64,000 nt of DNA. Origin: Macrophomina tecta (lineage: Eukaryota; Ascomycota; Dothideomycetes; Botryosphaeriales; Botryosphaeriaceae). How positions within the stretch are numbered: position 1 is the stretch's first letter; each line of letters starts with the position of its first letter. Positions 11,720 to 22,800 of the stretch are shown piece after piece. The notes beneath the pieces are model-generated. The model searched no databases. It was not told where the DNA came from and worked only from the letters and a program-made list of their open reading frames with translations. The stretch is taken from contig JAKSGN010000038.1 in the NCBI GenBank assembly GCA_024180945.1, forward strand, positions 2,480,001-2,544,000, given 5' to 3'. A program made the position numbers and the translations under genes.

Positions 11720-13994
11720 TTATCTCGCGCCTCCGGGGCTCACCGCACCATTACTGGCAGAATCGACCTTGCCGGCGTTTCTAACGCCTCTCATAAACGC
11801 ATCGTCATCCTTGATGCACCATTCGTTCTTAGCATTCCATCCCAACAAATCCAGGATTTCTTCCCTCGTTCCATAAAGGCGGCCTTCCAAAGAGTCCAGG
11901 ATACCGACAGCGGCTCGTACGAGCGACTTGTCACCTTCGAAGACGTAGACATCCCAGATGCGGCTGGCAATATCAAGGCCCGGGCCATGGCAGAACATTG
12001 TGCGGAACAACGGATCAAGGAATTCTTCAGGCTCCAAAGAAACTCCTTCGGTGAGATGGTAGTGCAATTTGGGGATCTTGTAATGCAGAGTTTTGAGGAC
12101 AAGATCGCGAGCGCGGCGCATAGCGTTTGTGTCGTTGACAAGGAAAGCCATCGGGAGGGATCTGTTTAAGATGTTGGCCAGGCTTATGAACGCGTCCGGA
12201 GGAGACATATTGAGGATCAGAAGACCAGCAATTAAGTGCGTGCCATAGATATAACCGACGTCAGATCGATACATCGAATAAGCCATAAGAACATCCAGAA
12301 GGCTCTCATGCAGAGGACCACCGGTTTGGAAAATCTTGAGCTCGGGATATGCCTCATTTGTATCCCGCCGAATGCTTTCAAACCAAACGGATTCGCGGGC
12401 ATTCCCCCGAGACTCAGGATCAAGCTTCGCAAGCTTTTTGTCGAGCTTCTTTGCGCGCTCCAGAGCGGCCTTGTAGCCAGTCTCGGAAAGGCCAAGTTCG
12501 TTTCCGATGGCCCGTTTCCACACGGTACCGCGGCTGCGAGGTGTGATGCCCCGCCACCACAACTCGCGTGTCCGCGGCTCATTGATGACCTGGTCCCAAT
12601 TCGGAAGAACGTGCTGGTCCCAGATGCGTGAGATCGACGTTTGGGTGGTATCGCGTTGCTGTTGCTTTTCCTGAAGTTTCGCGGCCATGCGCCTCTCTGT
12701 CAACTGTTAGTGAGCGCCTCCCGCGAGCCCGACCGTGACACTTACCAGCTTCCTGCGCAGCGGCCATCATTTTCTGGTACTCCCGCAAGTGCTTCCTCTC
12801 TTCTTTCTGATCCTTGGGCGGCAACCAACTCGGCCTCGTACGACTCAGTACCTTCTCCTTCTCCTTGCTGATCGGCAGTGGATCGATCATGATGTTTCCT
12901 TTTTGGATTGGGGGTAATTGAACCAAGGAAGGGCTACTCCTCTTCCTCTCAATTGATGTCCTGGCCGACGCAACGCCGCTTTGGATTCTTGCCTCACGCT
13001 GGCGTTCCGTCTCTCCGGCATATTCTTCCAAAGCCTCGGTCAATTCCCTCGCCTCCTTCGAAAGATCGTCTAGCGCGTCACCCCATGACTTGGTCCGCGA
13101 GATTTCCAGCTCGCTGTCCTCTGGGATGCTACTGTGAGTTGAAGCGGCGTAGGAAGAGCCGGTGGAAGAGCGGCAAGGGGACTTGGGCGGGCCGTCGTGA
13201 TGCTTCGGCTCAGAGACGCTTTCGGCGACGGATGAAAATGAGGGAGATCGAGACGCTCGCTGGTGGGGCGGTCGGGGTGACATGGGAACATTCCACATAA
13301 CGGCATCGTCTGGCAAATCCTCGTCCGAGTCATGATACTCGGCCTCCAGTTCCTCCACCGTCTTCCTGCCAGGCTGCCATGACTGTCTGCGTACGGTAGG
13401 CATCAGGCCGGGTCTGAAGTCGTGAGCACTGTTGCGCGAAGTGGGCGATGGAGGTGCAGTGAAGCGTTTTGCGGGGGATCGAGGAGAGCGCGCAGCGCCG
13501 CTTGCAGGCGAGGGTGACCTGGACTGGCGGCCGGGAGTTAATGAAGGTGTGGAGGGGCTGATGAAACCTCTCCGCATGCCACGGCGGCTGGGGATGCCGA
13601 GGGTGGAAGAGGCGTCTTTTGCATTTCCATTGACACTGACGCGCAAACCCGGCTTGTTGGGTTTCGCGGAGGTGGTCAGGTCGCGTCCGGGGGTGGGGAC
13701 GGGCTGCGGCAGGGTGGTGGAGCGGGTGAGGGTTGCAGGCGGAGCCATTGGCGAGCGCGGGACGAAAGCTTTGGCGGAGTCGCGCTTGTCGGCAGTCACG
13801 ACGGTGGATTTGATGTCGTCCAGGGTGATGTCCTCGAAGTGGGAGATGTCATGCGGGCCGGGCAGCTCGGAGAGGCTCGAGTCCGGCAGCGAGGACGACT
13901 TGGACGACTTGGAGTCGGTCAGGTCCGGGGGAGAGTCAGGCGCAGGCGGCGGCGTCGCGAAGGCTTGCATGGTTTTGAGGCGCGACGTGGTCAT
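11720..13994 (-). CDS. TBC-domain protein (TBC1D12/14-like, fungal C1952.17c type)
   Basis: Two exons, 12746-13994 and 11720-12696, are joined over a 49-nt intron (GTAAGTG...TTGACAG), giving 741 residues from the ATG at 13994. TBC proteins normally accelerate GTP hydrolysis by Rab GTPases. Residues 1-400 are a Ser/Pro-rich disordered region; 400-440 is a charged helix; the TBC domain covers about 460-720, with [19 protein letters not shown] at its start and [11 protein letters not shown] near its end. The usual IxxDxxR arginine finger reads IRRDTNE (525-531), and the YxQG glutamine finger reads YIYG (565-568). Both catalytic residues are therefore replaced, so GAP activity is doubtful. The frame stays open upstream to 14393 through a poly-Ala tract (GGC repeats near 14035-14062), so a longer N-terminus of up to 133 residues is possible. 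I prefer the start [10 protein letters not shown]. Confidence 0.87.
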
Positions 13995-14798
13995 CGGTCT
14001 CAGGAGAGGGCGGATACGGGGGGCTTGGTTGCAGGCGGCGGCGGCGGCGGCGGCGGCAGCGGAGGAGGAGCAGGGAAGTGTCGCGGAAGAGAGACAGCGC
14101 GGTGTAGCGCCCACAGGTGCGTCGTCGGTCGTCACGGAATCGGGATAAGCATGCTCGGGAAAATAAAAGGGCTGCTCGGCGATGGAGTCAAGACTCGGCC
14201 ACGGCTCGCTGGCGGAAGAGGCGCAGAAACGGGGGATATATGGGTGCAATGGGGCGCGCTTGAGGCAGGAAGTTGCGGGCATGGCGAAGGGGGAGCGAGC
14301 GCGCACACCCCGGTCGCCTGAGTAGTCGGTGTCACCACTTGACCGCTTTCGGCACGCGGGATCCTTAATAACACAACGGGCACGGGCGAGCAAAAGAAAT
14401 TATCTAGGAGCAGCAGCAGGTCCGCAGAGGTCGAGGTCGCAGTAGTAATAGGTACAAGTAGCAGGGCGGAACAAGCCCTAAACCCGGGGGCTGGCGCAGC
14501 GCTCGAGGCGGGCTGGCGGCGCAGGGCGCTGGCTGTAAAGGCGGCCGTGGCAGCCTCCCGCGCCTCGGTGTGGGCGCGATGATGCAGCGCTGATGCACCG
14601 CGACTGCCCGCCCGCCCGGGCCCTTGTCTTTTCGCCCGCCGAATCATGCGCCGCCGCGCCGCAAGTCTAGATCGCGATTCGCCAATTAACGCATACCCAC
14701 TCCTCTCTCCCTGCTCCTCCCCGAGCGCCCTGCTCGCCGCGCACACGCCCAACACGCGTCCTGCCTCCGGCCCTTCCACTCACCTCCCTCTCCCTATC
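13995..14798. other. TBC-gene 5' flank and telomerase-gene 3' flank
   Basis: A GC-rich tandem intergenic region. It includes the open frame upstream of the TBC start (to 14393) and a GGC/GCA repeat run at about 14035-14062, which is either leader or a poly-Ala coding tract. Nothing else is recognised. Confidence 0.5.
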
Positions 14799-17700
14799 TC
14801 ACGCGCTGACGGCCTGCGTGAGCTGCTCGCGCTCAGCCCGCCCGCGCGGCCGCGTTGCCGAGAGGCTGGCCGCCAGCCATCGCAGGAGCCCGCCGTGTCG
14901 CGTCTGCCGCCGCTGGAAGACCGTCTGGAATGCGTGATAGCAGAGCCTGCCGCGAGTCAGTGGGTCGTCTGCCAGCCGTTGGACCGCCTTCGGGCGCCCA
15001 GCGCCACAGCAGCCACAGTGCCCAGCGCAGCTTGCTTGCGGCCAAGGGGGAACGGGCGCAGTAGCCAACTCCAACTCACCATCTTGCATGACGTCGGCTC
15101 ACCTCACAGCGGTAGCCCGCCCACGCCGCCGCCCTCCCACGTGCCCTCTTGCGCCGCATCATGCCAGTCGCCAGCCCCGCGACGTCGTTAACTGTCTCTG
15201 CACGTCGTCAGCCCACATTAGCCTCATCCTTGTTCATGTCCCTCCTCCCGCTGATCGACCGTGTCTTCCCGGACACGAGAGCCGATCTGCATACTAGATC
15301 GACGATCAGAATCCACGCGCTGGCGAACCACACTTACTGATAAGAAGACCGTCGCTCCGCCGCGCCGGCGCCGGCAGAGTCTTGATGTACTGGAAGCACT
15401 TCCGTCCCGCGTCCACGAAGCATTGGTACAGGTTGCCCAGCACCGTCACCCGCTCGTTGAACGATGTGTCCAGGAGCATCCCGTGCATCTGCATCTTCAA
15501 TGCACTGCTCCGAACTGGTTAACGAGCCGCCACCTACTGCACACGGATCCGGTTGCGACTTACTTCAACGTTTTCCGGTGGAAAGTCTGCCCCGGGAGCT
15601 TCGAGAACTCTACTGTCAGTCCATCACGCAATTCTACTCGCTGTTAGAATGACCGCCCTACATGAACATCGCAATGTGGCTGCCTTACGTCGCTGATCCC
15701 TTGATGGAACGTCTTTGCGGATGTTGAGGTCCGTTGTACTGATGAGCGTGCCGCAGTACGGAAAACTTATCCGAGACGGGGCTCTGCGTACTTCGTGACC
15801 GTCGATTTGGCAGTCGAAATTCGTGAGCGTCTTGTCCTTTTTGATGCTAATCCCGAATCTATCGTTACCCTTGTGCATGATCTGCAGGAACCGCTCCGCA
15901 TGCTCTCTCTCCGTAGTGATGAGTAAGGAATCGTCGATGAGGCGGAGAAGAACACTAGTGCTGTCTGCCAGGAAATCGAGGAGCTCCGTTTCCATCTTGG
16001 CGTAGAAGAAATTGCAGAGCAAGCTGGAGAGTATGGAGCCCTGGGGAATTCCAACTCTCTGTCTGTAAAATTTCTTGCCGATCTTGATGATGTTGCGCTC
16101 AATATGCTCTCCCAGTAGCTTCATCAACTCTTTTCTGCTCCGCTTTTGCTCGATGACCGAATCGACATAGACTGTATTGCGACCTCTGAGTCCCAACTCT
16201 GTTCGAATGTATGTTTCAAAGTCGCGAGAATCATCCACTGCCCTGGCCTGTGCGAGATACCTCTTGATGGGCTTGACGGCCGAGGTGATATCGTTTGAGT
16301 ACTCGCAGGGCACAGATGTGTTGACTTCGACATAGCTCTTGATGCTGTACTCTTCTCTATTTAGCAGGCTCTCCATGATTTTGAGCAACAGTTTTTGTGG
16401 AATGGTGTCGAAACAGGATTTCACATCCACCTTTACAAAGTAAAGGGGCATTCCCGCAAGCCCAGCGCCTTCTAATTTCGATCGAAAAGCTTTCAGACGC
16501 GGGTACATGTCACCAATGGAGAACAGTGATGAGCCCAGTCGACCAGGGTTGTTGGTCTGGGAACACAACTTAGCCCGTGAATCCTCCGTTTTAAAGGTAG
16601 GAGACACTTACCCGTTCGAAGTTGAGCGCATTAAAAACTGGCCTCATGACTGAATTTATACTCCTGCCCCACTTTGGTGTCCCATTGGCCGTGGTTTGCA
16701 TCCGCCTCTTCAGGTTTGTTATCGGACGGGCCCCTCCTTTCTTGGGCAAAAGACGCACTTGGCTGTATCCAAGCTGGCGTCCTGCTAGGATCTTGGTCGC
16801 ATCCTTCCCCTTCATGTCCTCGAACATAGTCATTTTCATCTGTGTCAACACTGGTTCTGAAAGCTTCCTCCATACATCGTGCCGAAAGTAATACAATCGG
16901 TTTTTGTCAACATTTGATTCTGTCACGTGGAAGTTTGTGCGGATGAGAAGGATAAGAAAAGAGTCGAATAAGTAGTAGATGAGCTCGGCCAGCAACTCAC
17001 GCCTTTTGCTGAAATCGGTTCGCGACATTTTGCTTCCTAGCTGGACATGGGGCGGACGAAGCCATTCAATATCGGCAATCTGTATGTCTGAGTCACGGCT
17101 GCACGAACGCAAGGAACAACGGGATATCATACCTTCATGTATTGCATCACAGCATGGAGTGTTAGGCTCTCGAAACGGCGAAGGCGTACGAATTGGTCGA
17201 CATGGCACAAGAACGCATGCTTGTTGTGTGTCTGAGTCTCGCCCTCCCCCCAAAGGCTGTTTGGTATAACCGTGTTCATGATGGCACGACAGAAAGCCGA
17301 GACTTGATGATCCGGAGTTGCAAGGTCGGTGAAGCATGACTTTTCTAGCCTGCTTGGAATACTGCTGAGCTGAGCGCCATGCACATTCTTAACTGGGTGA
17401 AGTCCGTCATAGTTGTCTATTTCTTCGGTTCTCAGATCAACAGGTAACTGTTGGGACTGAAACCCAACCCCATAGGCTGTGGGGTCGTCCTTGAGCGAAG
17501 GAATAGGACAGTAGTAGCGAAGCAGTTCCACATAAGAGCAACGGTGATGCAGAATGCGCAAACGGCGGACCAAATCAATAGCATGGCCTCTGAGCCTTTT
17601 AGGTATCACGTCTTTGATTGTGCAGCAACCCAAGCCGCTCTGGCCTTTCTTGGACATCTTACGCAGTCTGTCACGGGTGATTTCCTGCTCGCGCAAGGTA

Positions 17701-19004
17701 TAGTCCTTGAATGGCTGAGACGTGTCCCGGTAGTCTGTCTTGAAGGTGAACACATTATGAAGACCAAATTGCCGCGGAAAAATGTATTTCAAAATGTGCA
17801 CCGTCTGCTTCAGAGATGAGTGATCGGAGAGACGATTGAGGACATCTGGGCGTATTAGTGTGAATCGCTACAGAGAAACCAAGGCGCATTACGGATATGA
17901 CGAAGGCCAAAACGCACTTCGCCTTTCGCATTAAGGGCAGCCCTGGCATAGAGCATGCGGCTTCTGACAAAGGTGATTGCCGTAAGGCTGTCAGAACCCT
18001 TGTTCCCAGGCCTTTTAGGTCCCGCAGCAGGGATAGAAACTTTGCTCTCCGCAGATTTATTCTGCAGGTCCTTGTACGGCAAAACGGGTTCAAGGTCCGC
18101 CAGTGGTTTTCCTGTCGGCGTCTCAGATAGATAGAGAACGGTCGCTCGAGAAACTTACCACTCAGCTGATAGCAGGTACCACTCGGACCGTCCAGGGAGG
18201 CAAAAACTCCACAGTTCATAAGTAGTTCTATCATGATTCGGTCCCCGCCAGGGCCTAGCGCCACCAGTAGGGCGGACCACACCGGACCCTTGACGGCTTC
18301 GGCATAACTGTTGGGATGGCGTTTTACGAGACCAGACAGGCTGGGCGGTGCCTCCGGCTGGCCAACGCCGCGCTCCGGGCATGATGCTCGCTCGAAACCG
18401 TGACAGAGCAGATGAGGCGGCCGATGATGGCCGGGATGCTTCCTGAACAATGATCGGATGATGAAGTCGACGATCTGGCAGGACGGAGGGCTCAGCGCGC
18501 GTGATCGAGGTGCTGTGCTGCAGGTACGGCGACGGTTGGGCTCATTGAATACCAGACTCGCGGGCCCGCCTGCAGGGGAGCATTCCTCACTCAGGGCAGA
18601 CCTACCTCCGACTGAAGCTCCGGGCGGACGTCGCCGGTGCTGCTGGTAGAGAGCAGCTGCTGGGAGAATATCTCGACGTCGGACTCCAGATCGGCGAGCT
18701 CGGCCGGGGCCGTGTGGTGAGCAGCGCCGACGTAGGTGTCGTCCAGGAGGCGGCGCAGATCATCGGCGGCCACGGCACCAGGGGCGGCGGGGGGTTCGCG
18801 CACCAGGCCGAGCTGTGCGATGCGGCGCCGCTTGCGGGTCGAGGCGCGGGCCAGCCGCGACAGCAGGAATTGGCGGAGGGGCAGCACCTGCGGGTAGAAG
18901 CGATGGAGCACGGGGTGTATCACGGCGGGCGAGGGCGAGGGCGAGGGCGGGACGCGCCGTGGGCGGGCGGCGTGGGCGTGCTCGGAGTCGCGCTTCCTCT
19001 TCAT
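14799..19004 (-). CDS. Telomerase reverse transcriptase (TERT)
   Basis: The catalytic subunit of telomerase, which copies its RNA template onto chromosome ends in the nucleus. Ten exons, in transcript order: 18606-19004, 18159-18474, 17893-18111, 17133-17845, 16612-17079, 15689-16556, 15564-15633, 15338-15504, 15080-15197, 14799-14946. They total 3486 nt, 1161 residues, with all phases consistent. The start MKRKRDSEH is nuclear-signal-like. The N-terminal TEN-type region is followed by the RNA-binding domain (YVELLRYYCP; T motif SAFCRAIMNTVIPNSLWG). Motif 1 holds FHVTES and motif 2 QVRLLPKKGGARPI. Motif A is YFVKVDVKSCFDTIP, with the catalytic Asp near 749. Motif B' is GIPQGSILSSLL, motif C LLRLIDDSLL (Asp pair near 913-914), motif E FPYCGTLI. 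The C-terminal extension has NALKMQMHGM, and WLCYHAF forms only after splicing the 133-nt last intron. All three catalytic aspartates are present. The exact acceptor of intron 5 (16557 or 16569) is uncertain. Confidence 0.96.
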
Positions 19005-19884
19005 TGTCGTGTTTGTGTTGTTGGTCTCAAAAAAGAACAACAACAGGCGAGAGAAGCTGGCCTGCAGCGGCGCTAGCGCGGGAGGGCCAGGGCGTTTGCT
19101 TGTTGGGCGGAGGGAGCACGGGAAGGCCCCTGTGCGCAGGGGCGGCAGGGAGGCGGCGCTCTGGCTGCGACGTGGTGGTGATCCTCGCAGCGCGCGCGGC
19201 GGCCCGGCTCTCTGCTGCAGTTATTGAATTGACGGACGCTGGATGGACCCTTTGCGCCGTTGACGACGAGAGCCAGGCTGCCAGACCTTGCATGGCTGGT
19301 AAGATTGCCAGACGCGCAGCGCCCGGCGCCCTCGTGCTGATTGGCCTCCCATGTACATCTCCCGCCAGCCAGCGCTGCCTCGTCCGCCGCTTTGCCCGTC
19401 TGGGCTCCCGCCTTGACCTCACTCACTCTTCACCGTGCGACCGCGACCACCACCACGCCCGAGGCGTTGTCTGCTGAGCCGCTCCTCACCCCTTCGAGCC
19501 CCCGGTGCGTGCCGGCGCTCCTCCTGCCCGCCTGAACGCCCTCCGACGTGCCGCCCGCCCACGCCTGCTGCGCCTGCACTCCGCCCGCCCTGGTCGTGAA
19601 ACAACGCATCCTCCTGCCGCGCTGCTGATTCGCTGCGCGCCGGGCCCGTCGTGCGGCGGTACCCCAAGCTCCAGCATCATTTGCTCGCGCGACGACACGA
19701 CTCCCAAGTCCGCCGCTCGCTTCACCTCACCACGTTGTTTCGCCCTCTTCATTGGCGATCGCCGCCCGCCCTCCGACGACTCACCCACCTCGCTCCGCCC
19801 ATTGCTGCGCGCCCTGCCGTCCCTCCCTAGCCACCACCCTGGAGCCCCCCGGCGTCTGGCGTGGCTCGGCCCAGGAGACTATGA
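19005..19884. promoter_or_regulatory. Shared divergent promoter region of TERT and the Rho GEF
   Basis: About 880 GC-rich bases lie between the two start codons. The stretch nearest the Rho GEF is C-rich on the plus strand, as fungal leaders often are. Long open frames on both strands are composition artefacts rich in Arg, Ala and Pro. Confidence 0.55.
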
Positions 19885-22800
19885 ATGATGCAGCCAGAGG
19901 ACATCGACTCGTGGAGCTCCAGCGCTCATCCGAGCCTCTATGATGAGCAGCAGCACCGCCACGCCCCATACCACGCGAACGGATCCCTACCGCTCGCCGC
20001 CCCGTTCGACGCGCCCGATGGCGACGAGCCAGACAACTTCTACCGTCAGGGTCCCATTCCTCCTCCTTCCTCCCCTCCACAACAAAACATCGTCGTCAAC
20101 GGCGTGATGGCGACGGTCTCCAACCGTCCAGACCCTCCCCACCGCACCCCCAGCGCCAAGTCGCCCCCGCCGGCCCTGAAGTCTGCACGCCAAAACCTGC
20201 GATCCGTCTCGAGCCCGGCTTCGTCGCTGCCTGTGTCCAATGGGTCCCGCCCTCCGGGAACCACCGTGTCTTCCAACGTCTACCGCCCGCCTGTCAAGAA
20301 CATCGTCAGCAAGTTCAATCAGACCGCCGGCTCGCCCGAAACACCCAGTGCCACGAAACTCCGAAAGCCTGTCCCGACGCCCAGATCCAGCTCTCGCTAT
20401 GCCAGCTCTCCAGCCTCCAGCACCGCGAGCATCGAGCCCGTGCGCGAGGCCGACACCGATCAGCCTCACAACGAACAACAGACAGGGAGCAATGGACTCA
20501 ACGGCGCGGCAGGTTCCCGCAACGTACTGAGGCGTGCCGGCAATCCACCGCAGACGCCCGAGCATGGTCGCCGCCATGCCAAATCATCAGTAAGCTCTTT
20601 AAGTTCGAGTCAAGGTGGTTCGGGCCGGCCGCTTCTGTTCGGTGAACTGCCGAGTGATGCGCTCGGCCCAGAGTTGCTCGGCTACGGTATTCCGGAGACT
20701 GCGCGTCATCGCAGCGGCTCGCTCGATGGCAATGCGCAACGACCCACCGCCCTGTTCTCGCATGGGCGGAGCCAAACCACGCCCGATGTCCCCAAGCTTG
20801 CACCCACGGGTCGCGGTCGCTCCGCATCGGCTTTGGGACACAGGAGATCAAGGAGCGACTTCAGTGGTCTACCTCGCTCGCCTACGAACGAGGTGCAATT
20901 TCACGCGAACAGCATTGACGAATACTTTTCCCAGATTCAAGCTTCTGCCCGCGGGGCCAATTCCAGAATACCCCTTCCGTCCTCGCGGCGCCCCTCGACC
21001 ACATCCGAGTCCGCGTCTTCCATCCAGTCGTCACGGGCGAGCTCCGCGCTCAGTGAACGGAGATACCACACCAAGGCGCCGCCCACCGATAAGGGTGCAA
21101 GCAAGAAGAAGGCCGGCAAGGATACCACGCCACGCGCACGCCCGGTTACACCAACCTCGACGCGCAGATACGCCACAACCCCTAGCAAGCGGTCAGGCGA
21201 AAGTCCAAAGGTCTCGGTCCAGGTCAATGTTCCACCACCCACCACATCACCTGTTCTACGAAGCTCGCGCCCTCGGCAACCTGTGTCAGCAGCCTCCACA
21301 GCTGCTTCAAGAGCGAAGATGGCAGAACGTTTAAGGAACCCGCCACCCACTAGCGGAATCGCTTCGGACAGCACAAGTTCAAGGCGACCACTCCAGAAAC
21401 CAAAGCCCCGACACAACCTCGGTCTCGCGGGACCCACGCTTGCTGATAGAAAAGCCCTTATCGAAAAGTCAATGCGAGCCCAAGGAATCTCTGCAACTCG
21501 TAATGCATCGCGCGCGAGATCGAAAGCGGCATCAAGGGCACAAAGTCCTACCTCCAACCTGCGAGACAAGCGAACCGCCGAATCTAATGGGAGCATTGAC
21601 GGTGTCGTCATTGGGGGAAAGCACCGAAAAGCCTCAGCACATGCCCAGAAGCTATCCTTGAATGTCAAAGACTCTCAACAACCCCCCGAACAGATATCCA
21701 AGTCAAACGAGGGCGAAGAGTCACCGGTACTTGGAGCTCTATCACCGTCATTCGCGCCGCAGAACCAGGTCGACACGACGCCCAAGCCTGTTTCCCAACA
21801 TGAGTTCTCCCAGGCGCCCCCTGAGAACCAGCGTCCTGTTGATGGTGTTGCTCTTACGGACAGAAATATCCTAGACCAAGTCCTGCAGATGCGCGAAAGT
21901 GTCTGCTCAAGTGCCTCGCAAACAGACAATACAGAAAGCGAGAAGGAGGACTCTGGATCTATCAATATTATGCTGCGCGCAACCCCATCATTGGAGCAGT
22001 CCCAGCAGATGTGGTCCGGCCAGAGTCAAGGATCACAGGGTCAAAGCGCCCGCTGGAGCACGACTTCATATGAGGCTTCAGTCGAGGGGATACAATTCGT
22101 CGACGATAGCAGCGAGAGACGTGACTCTTACCCTTATGAGTCATTCACCTCGGCCGCCGCAGAAGACTCAATCAACATGGCAAGGGCAAGCCAGCACCAT
22201 GATCCTCGTGCTGCGGATTGGACTCCTCAGATCCACCGCCTGCCATCGACTGGGCTTTTTGCACGCGAGCAGACTGACGGTACCAGTACGATTTTGAAAA
22301 TCCTTGACTTCTACAGGACCTCGCAGCCTGTTACACCTGAGATCGCGCATGGATTCCAACAGCAGATCAAGTCTGTGTCTCCTTTAATTCAGTACGATGA
22401 ATGGGCCTCCAGAGAAAAGACTGAGCAATTTCTTGCAAGTCTCGTCAAAGATAGTGAAGGCATCAATTCAGTATCGCCTGAAGACACCCCTAAGCAGCCA
22501 TCGCGAGCTTATGCTGCAGACGATTTCCTTGACGACTATGAGAGGCGGTTAGCCCCGGAGGGAGATCTCGGAGGGACCGCAATCATATATGGCTCGACCG
22601 AGTTGTATGGAAAGCCGTCTCGGCCTGCGAGTATCAAAGACTCCGAACTGGAAGATCGGCCGGCTCCACCACCAAAGGACTGGAGGTATTCACCAGGCCA
22701 GACAGCACAGAACACCCCACCGCCCCAAGTTGGTCCCATCACGCCACTTGACACCATCTCGAGGCTCACCAGTCCGTTCCAGCCCAATTTGCCAGAAATC

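Noticed and set aside
13432..14321. Plus-strand open frames of 238 and 160 codons
   Set aside because: They lie antisense to the TBC-protein exon 1 and are Gly/Arg-rich mirror images of its Ser/Pro-rich coding sequence.
15624..16607. Reverse-transcriptase motifs as a possible retroelement
   Set aside because: The T motif, the motif order and the C-terminal extension identify telomerase. There is no integrase, RNase H, endonuclease, LTR or target-site duplication.
18815..19477. 220-codon plus-strand frame antisense to telomerase exon 1
   Set aside because: Composition artefact (Arg/Ala/Gly) of the GC-rich first exon and promoter; no domain.
20615..21668. Open frames of 239 and 243 codons inside the Rho GEF gene
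   Set aside because: They are alternative frames of the low-complexity N-terminal region of the Rho GEF, which is supported by its downstream domains.
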